Origin: Chlorobium sp.
GTDB taxonomy: Bacteria > Bacteroidota > Chlorobiia > Chlorobiales > Chlorobiaceae
Assembly: GCA_028280025.1 (NCBI GenBank)
Contig: JANQMO010000055.1
Location: 1 to 64,000 of the forward strand
Length of the DNA stretch: 64,000 nucleotides
Direction: 5' to 3'
The notes below the pieces were generated by a model. The model saw only the letters and a program-made list of their open reading frames with translations. It had not been told where the DNA came from and made no database searches. Positions 35,514 through 42,034 of this stretch are shown here, in pieces (the stretch's first letter is position 1; every line of letters begins with the position of its first letter). The position numbers and the translations under genes are program-made.

Positions 35514-36124
35514 GATTGCATTGTTTTAAGCAGTTCAGCGGCTGCTTTTACGGGATCAGCGGCCTGTGATACGGCAGAAATGACCGCAACACCGTTTGCC
35601 CCTGCACGGATGGCATCGCAGACATTCGATGTGTCAATTCCTCCGATGGCCAGAACGGGAACGGAGATGATTGCCGTTATTTCCCGGATTCGTCCCGGTC
35701 CGACCGGCTCCGAGTCTTTTTTTTTCGAGTTCGTGGGAAAGATGTGACCGAGACCGATATAGCTGCAGCCTTCCCTCTGAGCGATTTTTGCCTCATCGGC
35801 TGTAGATACCGTAGCTCCGATTATCTTGTCCTTGCCAAGGAGTTTTCTTGCTTCTGTCAACGGGAGGTCCTCCTGACCCAGATGCACTCCGTCAGTATCG
35901 GCAGCAAGCGCTATGTCGACGCGGTCGTTGACAATGCAGACGGCTTGATGATGGCGGCAGAGCGCATGTATTTTTTGAGTCCAGATGAAAAGCTGCGAGC
36001 CGGAAGCGGATTTGTGACGGAGCTGAATCATTGTCGCGCCGCCTTCCAGGGCTTTTTCCGCCTGTTCTACAGGGCAGGAGTTTTCTGCGGTTATGCAGCA
36101 AAGCAGGGGAGAGGTCAAAAGCAT
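35495..36124 (-). CDS. thiE: thiamine-phosphate synthase (209 aa)
   Basis: TIM-barrel enzyme joining HMP-PP and the thiazole phosphate. Motifs: MIQLRHKSASG near 32 (the Gln-Arg-x-Lys diphosphate site), CIVNDRVDIALAADTDGVHLGQEDLP near 62-87, IGATVSTADEA, YIGLGHIFPTNSKK near 128, and VLAIGGIDTSN near 168. All key residues are present. It overlaps the upstream paralog by 10 bases and thiD by 19, forming a tight thiamine operon. No TPP riboswitch was recognised upstream of the cluster. Confidence 0.92.
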   Translation of the reverse strand: MLLTSPLLCCITAENSCPVEQAEKALEGGATMIQLRHKSASGSQLFIWTQKIHALCRHHQAVCIVNDRVDIALAADTDGVHLGQEDLPLTEARKLLGKDKIIGATVSTADEAKIAQREGCSYIGLGHIFPTNSKKKDSEPVGPGRIREITAIISVPVLAIGGIDTSNVCDAIRAGANGVAVISAVSQAADPVKAAAELLKTMQSCRQSL

Positions 36125-36774
36125 GGTTCCAGAACTCTGTTAAAGGATTCGAGAATGTCATAAAGTTTATCGCCCGAGTGAAACAGAGAGAGCGCTGCAA
36201 TGCCATAGGCGCCATTATCAAGGCATTGACGTGCATTGACAGGCGTTATCCCGCCAATGGCATAAACCGGCAGGGAGACGCCGGCGCATATCCTGCCGAA
36301 GAGTTCAGGGCCGAGAGGCGGGCCGTACTGTCTTTTAAGAGGCGTATCGTAGACCGGACCGGCCACCAGGTAGTCGGCACCTTCGTTTTCAGCATCGAGG
36401 GCTCCCTGAATGGAATGGACGCTTTTACCCAGGATCAGATCGGGAGCTACGCTGCGCACTCTGGAGAGCGGACAGGAGTTCTCGGGAAAATGGGTGCCGA
36501 TGGCTCCGGCGGATAGCGCTATATCAAAGCGTTCGTTAATAACAAGACACGAACGGTTGTCAGCTATGCTTTTATTGACCGCGATTGCAAGGTCATAGAT
36601 CGATTTTGCCGCAAGGTGTTTTTCCCTGAGCTGAATGACTGCCGGAATCCGGGAGGTTATCTCTCTGACCAGTCCGGGCAGTTCTTTTGCGGGGTAGCGG
36701 TGCTCTGGGCTGTTGCTCACCATGTAGAGCCTTGGCAGGGAAAATCTATGTTCCCGGTCATTTTCAGTGGCCAT
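36115..36774 (-). CDS. ThiE/TenI-like thiamine phosphate synthase paralog (219 aa)
   Basis: Same fold as ThiE, first gene of the thiamine operon. It keeps VIQLREKHL near 45 and CLVINERFDIALSAGAIGTHFPENSCP, but the usual HLGQ-D sequence is GTHFPEN, and the S/T-rich loop is VAGPVYDTPLKRQ. IPVYAIGG-type Gly-Gly is present (LPVYAIGGITP). Such changes are typical of TenI-like proteins, which may isomerise the thiazole product instead of making TMP. A half copy of the ACCTGAACTGAGCG motif lies just before its start. Confidence 0.75.
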   Translation of the reverse strand: MATENDREHRFSLPRLYMVSNSPEHRYPAKELPGLVREITSRIPAVIQLREKHLAAKSIYDLAIAVNKSIADNRSCLVINERFDIALSAGAIGTHFPENSCPLSRVRSVAPDLILGKSVHSIQGALDAENEGADYLVAGPVYDTPLKRQYGPPLGPELFGRICAGVSLPVYAIGGITPVNARQCLDNGAYGIAALSLFHSGDKLYDILESFNRVLEPCF

Positions 36775-36826
36775 GATAAAACCTGAACTGAGCGTTTTAA
36801 TTTGTCGGGCTTTTACAGAAAAGATA

Positions 36827-37127
36827 ATCCTAAACTGAGCGTTTCAACAAATGCTCCATAAGAGTAAGTTCATTAAAAACGATCTGTTATACTATGTTTG
36901 TATAGAGATTATTCCTCACCTGTCAGTGGATTGTAAAAACTGATAAGAGCCGCATTTTTTGAAATCCCGACAAGTCGGGAAATGCCGACCCCGTGAAATC
37001 AGGTATTATATTTCACAGGGCCGAATCTGCTTCGTTACAGGGAACTTGCGTCCCGACAAGTCGGGATACAGCTGCATTCCCTGTGCCTCGCATCTCCGTC
37101 ATGCTCGACAATCGCTCAATTTAGGAT
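36827..37127. mobile_element. MITE-like 301-bp element with terminal inverted repeats
   Basis: ATCCTAAACTGAGCG at 36827-36841 matches the complement of 37113-37127 (14 of 15). Between them there is no ORF, but two GTCGGGA-type hairpins (CCCGACAAGTCGGG near 36966 and again near 37053). Related motifs occur singly at 36781-36794 and as a closed palindrome at 61064-61089. A non-autonomous mobile element is a reasonable reading; no target-site duplication could be assigned. The rest of 36775-37177 holds nothing else recognised. Confidence 0.5.
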
Positions 37128-37177
37128 AAAAAAAGACAAACGAACTGTCTTATAAGCCATGTATGAAGGAGGATACC

Positions 37178-37417
37178 ATGCCAATGAACATTAATCTCAC
37201 CCCATCGCTCGAAAAAATGGTACGGGACAAAGTCAAGTCTGGACTCTATACGTCTGCGAACGAGGTCATCCGTGAAGCGTTACGCCTTATGGCCGAGCAG
37301 GATTCCATTCGTCAGGCAAAGATGGATCAGTTACGTCAGGATATTCATGCCGGAATGGAGAGCGGGACAGCGGTTATATGGAATCCTGAAGATGTCAAGA
37401 TGGCTGGTCGGAAATAA
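37178..37417 (+). CDS. ParD/CopG-type antitoxin, orphan (79 aa)
   Basis: Ribbon-helix-helix antitoxin: NINLTPSLEKMVRDKVKSGLYTSANEVIREALRLM is the ParD DNA-binding half, and the C-terminal tail (QDIHAGMESGTAVIWNPED) would bind a ParE toxin. The start is ATG 37178, set by AAGGAGG at 37166-37172; a frame back to 37163 is not needed. No ParE follows: the sequence after the stop runs directly into the convergent YafQ gene. It is an orphan whose toxin has been lost. Confidence 0.82.
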   Translation: MPMNINLTPSLEKMVRDKVKSGLYTSANEVIREALRLMAEQDSIRQAKMDQLRQDIHAGMESGTAVIWNPEDVKMAGRK

Positions 37418-37450
37418 ACCTCTTCTTCTAAAGAATTTTCCTTTTTTTCC

Positions 37451-37732
37451 TCATAGCCCCAGCTGACTATGAGAGCCAAGTCGCACCAGTTCCAGGGTAT
37501 TGTCATCGATTTTGCGGTAGATCAAGATCAGATCTGGTTTCAGGTGACAATCCCGACAATCGTTTAGCGTTCCGATTAATGCATGATCAACTGCATTGGA
37601 TGGCAGAGGTTGATCCTCCACAAGCAAGTTGAGGACATTCTCGAGGAGAGCGTCCAGCTTCTTGCCATGCTTTCCTGATTTCTCTCTTCGATAGTCTCGT
37701 TTAAAGCGGCTGGTATACTTAATCGTCCTCAT
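37451..37732 (-). CDS. yafQ: YafQ/RelE-family mRNA interferase toxin (93 aa)
   Basis: Ribosome-dependent mRNA-cleaving toxin of the YafQ group. It has MRTIKYTSRFKRDYRRE at the start, NDCRDCHLKPDLILIYRK with the catalytic-type His and Asp, and a C-terminal LVRLGSHSQL with the conserved His. Length is typical and there is no break. Its start overlaps the DinJ antitoxin gene by 14 bases, the usual order with the antitoxin first. Confidence 0.88.
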   Translation of the reverse strand: MRTIKYTSRFKRDYRREKSGKHGKKLDALLENVLNLLVEDQPLPSNAVDHALIGTLNDCRDCHLKPDLILIYRKIDDNTLELVRLGSHSQLGL

Positions 37733-37982
37733 TCAATTCCTGGAACAGATTTTTCATGGAGCCAGCTTTTTTCAGCTCACCGCGTCGGGCAGCTTTGATC
37801 GCCTCGATCGTTTCTTCATTGGGAATGAGAGGTTCGAAAGGCAGTGCTTTTTCAGCGACGACCCTTTTCAGCATTAATCTTACGGCATCGGAAACCGTAA
37901 GCCCTATGCTTTCCAGAATGGCCGAGGCCTCGGCCTTGGTATTGGCGTCGATCCTGGCCCGTACAACAGAATTTTCAGTCAT
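37719..37982 (-). CDS. dinJ: RelB/DinJ-family antitoxin (87 aa)
   Basis: Ribbon-helix-helix antitoxin for the YafQ toxin that follows. VVRARIDANTKAEASAILESIGLTVSDAVRLMLKRV is the classic DinJ N-terminal half; the C-terminal part (IPNEETIEAIKAARRGEL) binds the toxin. A short palindrome, CTACAATGTAG at 38004-38014, lies 20 bases upstream of the start and is a probable autoregulatory site. Confidence 0.88.
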   Translation of the reverse strand: MTENSVVRARIDANTKAEASAILESIGLTVSDAVRLMLKRVVAEKALPFEPLIPNEETIEAIKAARRGELKKAGSMKNLFQELNEDD

Positions 37983-38003
37983 GGTGTTATCTCTTTTGTG
38001 TGA

Positions 38004-38014
38004 CTACAATGTAG
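38004..38014. promoter_or_regulatory. candidate DinJ operator palindrome
   Basis: CTACAATGTAG, an 11-base palindrome about 20 bases before the dinJ start codon on the minus strand. DinJ-type antitoxins repress their own promoter by binding short palindromes, so this is a plausible operator. Confidence 0.4.
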
Positions 38015-38082
38015 CTCAGCATGTGAATATGAACAACTGTTTTCCTGACAGGGTTCCGGCATTGATCGTTTTTTTATGCTGA

Positions 38083-38365
38083 TCGGCTTCCGCTCGATCA
38101 GTGATGGCGGGATTGATACCACCACGGCATCCGGAGAGATGGTGTTCAACATCTTCGCCACCTTACCGCAGTTCGAGCAATGTTTGATCCAGGAACGGTC
38201 TCAGGCGGGATTGAAAGCAGCACATGCAAGAGGAAGAAAGTGAAGGTGGCCGAAGATTTCTTCGAAAAATCTGAAGGTGAAGATGAGCAAGAACACCAGG
38301 ATCAGCTCTGGGGATATCTGTAACACCCTGGAACTTTCGGAAGCTACGTTCTACCGGTTTGTGTA
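38083..38365 (+). pseudogene. serine recombinase (resolvase/invertase) remnant
   Basis: Translation gives GFRSISDGGIDTTTASGEM, FNIFATLPQFEQCLIQERSQAGLKAAHARGRK, the middle and E-helix of a Hin/Tn3-resolvase serine recombinase. After a stop at the RGRK junction a shifted frame gives DICNTLELSEATFYRFV, the C-terminal helix-turn-helix. The catalytic-Ser N-terminus is missing. It is a decayed recombinase, now between the DinJ-YafQ pair and the integron-like cassette. Confidence 0.75.
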
Positions 38366-38390
38366 GATTAGGAAATAATACTGATCGAGA

Positions 38391-38539
38391 GTTATGCGGT
38401 TGCTGTATAACAGGGATAAAAGGCATCAAAACCTTCCCATGGATAGATATAGGGTGCTTGAGTTTGATGTTGATGCAAGGTGTTTTTGCGGTATATTGTT
38501 GGAGGGGTAAAGACATCCTGTAAATAAGTATTAATGTTG
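38391..38539. repeat. about 150-bp direct repeat, copy 1
   Basis: Similar to 41789-41939: shared blocks include TTATGCGGTTG, GGGATAAAAGGCATCAAAAC, CTTCCCAT, GATGCAAGGTGTTTTTGCGG and TATATTGTTGG. Similarity stops right after TTAATGTTG, where copy 1 continues into a palindrome (GTTGCAGGCG with CGCCTGCAAC, 38536-38564) and copy 2 into unrelated sequence. Confidence 0.8.
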
Positions 38540-38556
38540 CAGGCGCGCTGCGTACG

Positions 38557-38643
38557 CCTGCAACAAATCGTTCGAGCGGAACCTGTGCTTACAAACCTGC
38601 GGTCTGACGCTCCGCCCATTCCGCTCAACTCGGCCGTTAGCGG
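38557..38643 (+). other. attC-like integron recombination site, left of GNAT cassette
   Basis: The site starts with CCTGCAAC (R''-like box) and ends with GTTAGCGG (R' box at 38636-38643). GAGCGGAA (38574-38581) pairs with TTCCGCTC (38619-38626) to form the long stem. The R' box GTTAGCGG is exactly complementary to the R'' box CCGCTAAC of the site at 39077-39150, as expected for the two halves of one cassette's attC after insertion. Confidence 0.68.
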
Positions 38644-38653
38644 GAACAAGACA

Positions 38654-39076
38654 ATGATGATTCGGGATGCAACAGAGCATGATATCGATGGGATTATCGC
38701 GATCGATCATATTGCTGCCACCGAAGAAACTCGACGGCAGCATATTCGGGAGTGGGTTAGAGGGGGTTGTGCCATCATCGCACTCATTGATGAGCGAGTG
38801 GTCGGATATGCTGTGCTGGAGTATACCTTCTTCTCTTGCGGGTTCATATCGATGCTGATCGTGCAAGAAGCATATCGGCGCAAGGGCATTGCAACCGCGC
38901 TTGTGAAACGACTGGAGGAAACCTGCAATACGGTAAAGCTATTCACTTCAACAAACGAATCCAATGCTCCCATGCAAGCTTTCATGGCAAGCGTGTCATA
39001 TGAACCGAGCGGCATAGTGCATAACTTGGATGAAGGAGATCCCGAACTGTTCTACTTCAAGAGATTAAAAGAATAG
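38654..39076 (+). CDS. GNAT-family N-acetyltransferase on a gene cassette (140 aa)
   Basis: Acetyl-CoA-dependent N-acetyltransferase; substrate unknown. MIRDATEHDIDGIIAID opens the fold, VGYAVLEYTFFSCGFISMLIV forms strands 3-4, and EAYRRKGIATALVKRLE near 78-94 is the acetyl-CoA P-loop (R-x-x-G-I/A). The C-terminal YEPSGIVHNLDEGDPELFYFKRL strand pair is typical. Start at ATG 38654 (or 38657); upstream in-frame codons back to 38534 lie inside the attC-like site and are not coding. The stop codon abuts the right attC-like site, as in integron cassettes. No cassette promoter is evident. Confidence 0.85.
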   Translation: MMIRDATEHDIDGIIAIDHIAATEETRRQHIREWVRGGCAIIALIDERVVGYAVLEYTFFSCGFISMLIVQEAYRRKGIATALVKRLEETCNTVKLFTSTNESNAPMQAFMASVSYEPSGIVHNLDEGDPELFYFKRLKE

Positions 39077-39150
39077 CCGCTAACAAAAGAATGCGCTCGA
39101 CTGGCATTTCGCTGACGCTCCATGCCAGCAAGTGATCCTAAACGTTATAT
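39077..39150 (+). other. attC-like integron recombination site, right of GNAT cassette
   Basis: It begins directly after the GNAT stop codon with CCGCTAAC (R''), continues AAAAGAATGCGCTCGA, has a perfect stem of CTGGCAT (39101-39107) with ATGCCAG (39122-39128), and ends AAACGTTATAT (R' GTTATAT at 39144-39150). Size, stem layout and the AAACGTTA end match typical attC sites. Confidence 0.7.
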
Positions 39151-39163
39151 TTCCAATCCATAC

Positions 39164-39271
39164 ATGCGTAAGTTCTACCTGCTCTACCATGATGACGACC
39201 GAGAGCAATCACCGGTTGCACAAATCGGTTGGAGTCACAATCCGGCTATTCTTGCGGCAAAGAGCCGATAA
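39164..39271 (+). pseudogene. short ORF after the cassette, possible gene remnant (35 aa)
   Basis: ATG 39164 opens a 35-codon frame, MRKFYLLYHDDDREQSPVAQ followed by IGWSHNPAILAAKSR. The GWSHN segment recalls the start of DUF1016/YhcG-type nucleases, but the match is too short to assign. It lies at the start of the sequence after the right attC-like site and runs into the 91-bp repeat. Confidence 0.3.
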
Positions 39272-39336
39272 GTGGGAGGCAGACGCATTAAAATTTCTGC
39301 TGCTTTGTATTATAAATAGTTGTGAACGTCCCATTT
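39246..39336. repeat. 91-bp direct repeat, copy 1 (promoter-like)
   Basis: Nearly identical to 40690-40780, sharing GTGAACGTCCC, AAATTTCTGCTGCTTTGTAT and TATAAATAG. The shared TATTATAAAT is a good -10-like box. This copy lies upstream of the HigB remnant/HigA pair, the other upstream of DUF4160-DUF2442. Confidence 0.7.
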
Positions 39337-39395
39337 TTCAAAACAAAACGGCTGTTTCAGTTGTTAAATATGTCAAATTTGATATAAATTGAGCA

Positions 39396-39521
39396 ATGAA
39401 ACAAGCGGAAGATAAACCACCACCCATGTCATCACCTGCCAGAGCTGAAGCAGGATATCTCTTGCGGAGGTTGCAGTCTGGAGAGATTGTTATCGTTGTA
39501 GTGGAAATCTATGATGGATAA
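39396..39521 (+). pseudogene. HigB-type toxin with internal deletion (41 codons)
   Basis: The frame encodes ARAEAGYLLRRLQSGE joined directly to IVIVVVEIYDG and a stop. In HigB/Gp49-like toxins the first block is followed by about 35 residues carrying the CHELRI and WRI-YRID motifs before the AIVIVEVF strand; these are missing here. The stop overlaps the HigA start (ATGATGGATAA), keeping the normal operon junction. The toxin is therefore inactive by an in-frame deletion. Confidence 0.7.
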
Positions 39522-39822
39522 GAAGAAACAAAAGAAACTGGAAGCCGCAGGCTGGAAAGTCGGCAATGCGGAAGATTTTCTTGAGCTGACTCAGGTGGAG
39601 TCGGATTACATCAGCCTGAAAATTGCTCTGAGCAGACATCTGAAAACTCGCCGCCAATCGCTCCGGCTCACTCAGAAAGATTTTGCCGGTATGATTCATT
39701 CAAGCCAGTCACGTGTAGCGAAAATGGAAGCCGGGGATCCAGGGGTAACCCTCGACCTGCTGGTAAAGTCCTTGCTCACGCTGAAAACTCCTATAGAAGA
39801 CATTGAAAAGATGCTTCCATAG
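39511..39822 (+). CDS. higA: HigA-type XRE-family antitoxin (103 aa)
   Basis: Helix-turn-helix antitoxin. The N-terminal part MDKKKQKKLEAAGWKVGNAEDFLELT is characteristic of XRE proteins paired with Gp49/HigB toxins. The helix-turn-helix is at about residues 45-95 (RQSLRLTQKDFAGMIHSSQSRVAKMEAG). Two ATG codons (39511, 39514) serve as start, overlapping the deleted toxin gene. The antitoxin is intact although its toxin is not. Confidence 0.85.
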   Translation: MMDKKKQKKLEAAGWKVGNAEDFLELTQVESDYISLKIALSRHLKTRRQSLRLTQKDFAGMIHSSQSRVAKMEAGDPGVTLDLLVKSLLTLKTPIEDIEKMLP

Positions 39823-39919
39823 TGAAGCATCATGACCTTGCTTTTTTACAAAAGTTTCTTTTCCATCCCGGCAAAGAGGTTTCCATCTATCCCTGAATGG
39901 CTGATTGAGGATTGCAGCA

Positions 39920-40009
39920 ATGTCTGCTCGATGGATGATTGTCGAAGGTGATATAAGACGATCATTGATGAGGCGCTTCCCCTGCATTATTGCGTTTTTT
40001 GAGGAGTAA
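39920..40009 (+). pseudogene. ParE-type toxin fragment, copy 1
   Basis: Encodes MSARWMIVEGDIRRSLMRRF followed by PCIIAFFEE. It matches residues 44-70 of the intact ParE-like toxin at 40314-40607 at both protein and DNA level. Only the central strand block is present, with no start of the fold. Confidence 0.75.
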
Positions 40010-40092
40010 GCAAAAACACGGTATATTTTTTTAAGCTTTTGTATGAACTACCTGTATTACAGAACCGAGGGTGTTAATGAGGATGGTTGTTT

Positions 40093-40317
40093 ATGAATCT
40101 TGATAAAATAGCGAGCGAAGCTTTGCGGTTAAATCCACGAGAGAGGGCAATCCTTGCAGAGGCTATATGGGAGAGTCTGGAGGACCCTTATTTTATTCCC
40201 AATGATATGTCGGAAAAAGAAGCTTTGGCTCTGGCGAAGCAGCGTGAAAAGGACATCGAAAAAGGGGAAGCTGTACCGCTGTCACATAAAGAACTGATGG
40301 GCCGGCTGCGGAAATGA
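40093..40317 (+). CDS. addiction-module antitoxin, CHP02574-like (74 aa)
   Basis: Small antitoxin: LDKIASEALRLNPRERAILAEAIWESLED is the family N-terminus, followed by a charged linker and LSHKELMGRLRK. Start is ATG 40093, preferred to TTG 40087. The stop codon overlaps the start of the ParE-like toxin gene (ATGA), giving a standard antitoxin-toxin operon. Confidence 0.85.
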   Translation: MNLDKIASEALRLNPRERAILAEAIWESLEDPYFIPNDMSEKEALALAKQREKDIEKGEAVPLSHKELMGRLRK

Positions 40318-40607
40318 AAGTAGAGTATCATCCGGCAGTCGAGGGTGAGTTACGTGGGATAATCGAGTATTATAATACCTGTTCCAAAGGGTTGGGAAAT
40401 GCGTTCCTCGATGAATTTGAAAAGCAGATACTGAGAATTGTTGCCATGCCTACTCGTTGGATGATTGTCGGGGGCGATATAAGACGATCATTGATGAGGC
40501 GCTTTCCTTACATTATATACTTCCGCGTGTTGGAGCCCGATACGATTCGAGTTACGGTGATCAAACATCAGCGAAGACGTCCTGAATATGGTCGAAGCAG
40601 GAGTTAA
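40314..40607 (+). CDS. RelE/ParE-family toxin (97 aa)
   Basis: Toxin of the ParE/RelE fold paired with the antitoxin just upstream. KVEYHPAVEGELRGIIEYYN is the N-terminal helix hairpin; RRSLMRRFPYIIYFRVLEPD and VTVIKHQRRRPEYG form the strand core and C-terminus, the second being the usual AVAHxRRxPxYW-like ending. Complete; target (gyrase or mRNA) cannot be told. Fragments of close relatives lie on both sides (39920-40009, 41365-41439). Confidence 0.88.
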   Translation: MKVEYHPAVEGELRGIIEYYNTCSKGLGNAFLDEFEKQILRIVAMPTRWMIVGGDIRRSLMRRFPYIIYFRVLEPDTIRVTVIKHQRRRPEYGRSRS

Positions 40608-40689
40608 TGTTAGTACAATAGGTGACCCAAGGCCTTAAAGCCTCGGCGAACATCTCCTCCACAGTTCTCACAGTCATTCCTTTGTGATA

Positions 40690-40780
40690 ATTCTTTTACG
40701 GCAAAAAGCTCTTGAATGGGAGGCAGATGCTTTAAAATTTCTGCTGCTTTGTATTATAAATAGTTGTGAACGTCCCCTTT
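40690..40780. repeat. 91-bp direct repeat, copy 2 (promoter-like)
   Basis: Second copy of the repeat at 39246-39336, with TATTATAAAT in the same place. It ends about 60 bases before the DUF4160 start codon and may supply its promoter. Confidence 0.7.
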
Positions 40781-40839
40781 TCCATACTCTTGTTTTTCAT
40801 TATTATTATCAGTGTATTCTTCATAACGGCGACGTATCT

Positions 40840-41097
40840 ATGCCTGAATTATCAAGATTTCTTGGAATCGTGATCGGCATTTTTCCAAGAGAACATCCAC
40901 CACCACATTTTCATGCCGTGTATGGCGAGTACCAGATTACCGTAGAAATCGAGAGCGGGGTTATAAGGGGAGACTTTCCCAAGAGGGCTCTTCGCCATGT
41001 GCTTGAGTGGCTTGACTTGCATCAGGACGAATTGCTCGAAAACTGGTTATTGATCCAAGAAGGTCACCCACCAAAAAAAATTGCACCATTGGAGTAA
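40840..41097 (+). CDS. DUF4160-family protein (85 aa)
   Basis: Small cytosolic protein of the DUF4160 family: FLGIVIGIFPREHPPPHFHAVYGEYQ with the PPHFH signature, followed by EIESGVIRGDFPKRALRHVLEW. Function unknown; it is often found next to DUF2442 and suspected of being part of a toxin-antitoxin-like pair. ATG 40840 is chosen because upstream codons belong to the 91-bp repeat. The next gene starts 4 bp after its stop. Confidence 0.82.
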   Translation: MPELSRFLGIVIGIFPREHPPPHFHAVYGEYQITVEIESGVIRGDFPKRALRHVLEWLDLHQDELLENWLLIQEGHPPKKIAPLE

Positions 41098-41101
41098 GCA
41101 T

Positions 41102-41347
41102 ATGATACCAAAAATCATTGAGGCAGAATACGAACATGACTACATCATTCATCTTCGCTTTGACGATGGAATAGAGGGTGACGTGGATATGAGCCAGGAA
41201 CTTTACGGTGAACTCTTCGAACCTCTTAAAAATCTTGAAATGTTCAAACAGTTTACTTTACACCCGGAATTTCATACCCTGTGCTGGCCGAATGGAGCCG
41301 ACATAGCGCCGGAATTTCTGTACGAAAAAGCCAAGATCACTGCATAA
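41102..41347 (+). CDS. DUF2442-family protein (81 aa)
   Basis: DUF2442 proteins are small; the family hallmark here is YIIHLRFDDGIEGDVDMSQ, followed by FTLHPEFHTLCWPNGADIAPEFLYEKA. Start ATG 41102. It directly follows DUF4160 and the two are surely co-transcribed. Function unknown; a DNA-binding or antitoxin-like role is often proposed from context only. Confidence 0.83.
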   Translation: MIPKIIEAEYEHDYIIHLRFDDGIEGDVDMSQELYGELFEPLKNLEMFKQFTLHPEFHTLCWPNGADIAPEFLYEKAKITA

Positions 41348-41364
41348 CGTGCTGCAGGACTCCC

Positions 41365-41439
41365 ATGCCGACCCGCTGGATGCTTGTAAAAGACGACATC
41401 AGAATGTCTTTCATGAGGAGATTCCCTTACGTCATCTAG
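41365..41439 (+). pseudogene. ParE-type toxin fragment, copy 2
   Basis: Encodes MPTRWMLVKDDIRMSFMRRF then PYVI and a stop. It matches the same central block as the fragment at 39920-40009 and the intact toxin (MPTRWMIVGGDIRRSLMRRF). It follows the DUF2442 stop by 18 bases. Confidence 0.75.
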
Positions 41440-42034
41440 CTCCCCATTCAACCCTTCTCCCCTTTTCTTTTCCTTTTAGCAAACCTTCACCGCTTCTCAT
41501 TAATGTATTATCGGCGAAATACTATATTATCAAGCCACCCAAAAGGCATAAAACCGACAATTTTTGCAAAAAAACACTCATGGGACAGCGGATGTCCTAT
41601 GCCCTCTCATATACTGGTATTGTAACCTAAAGTGCAATGAGATGAAACAGTCTCGACCTCCGGTAGTGCGGATGTATGCTCTCGATGAACAGTTGCGAAA
41701 CAATCTGTATTCGAACTGTACTTCGCTGGCTGGGGACTTCGAGGGCGACATATTATAGTTTCTTGAGGATCGTGGAGTAATTGAGATTTATGCGGTTGGT
41801 GCGTAACGGGGATAAAAGGCATCAAAACCTTCCCATAGACAGGCTGAAGGCTCAAGTTTGATGCGGATGCAAGGTGTTTTTGCGGTATATTGTTGGGGTA
41901 GGGTAAGAAAATCTGTAATACAGATAATAATTAATGTTGTATGTCTTAATGAACGATAACATAAGTGCTCCGGGAAGGTATCTACCGCGCGAAGTGATTA
42001 AAGAGACTTTGTCAAATAGAGTGGTTGTCAAACT
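41440..42034. other. intergenic region with direct repeat copy 2
   Basis: No intact gene seen. 41640-41760 has a short open stretch without recognisable motifs. 41789-41939 is the second copy of the 150-bp repeat at 38391-38539, ending at the same TTAATGTTG. The last 95 bases lead into the membrane-protein gene. Confidence 0.6.
41789..41939. repeat. about 150-bp direct repeat, copy 2
   Basis: Partner of 38391-38539. The two copies bracket the 3.2-kb stretch holding the GNAT cassette and the HigA, ParE-type and DUF4160-DUF2442 genes. The middle of the repeat diverges while both ends are conserved. Confidence 0.8.

Noticed and set aside
36775..37160. TPP riboswitch before the thiamine cluster
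   Set aside because: The conserved thi-box segments were not found in the upstream region.
41341..41365. attC-like ATAACGTGCTGC after DUF2442
   Set aside because: A ParE fragment follows directly and no paired box was found.
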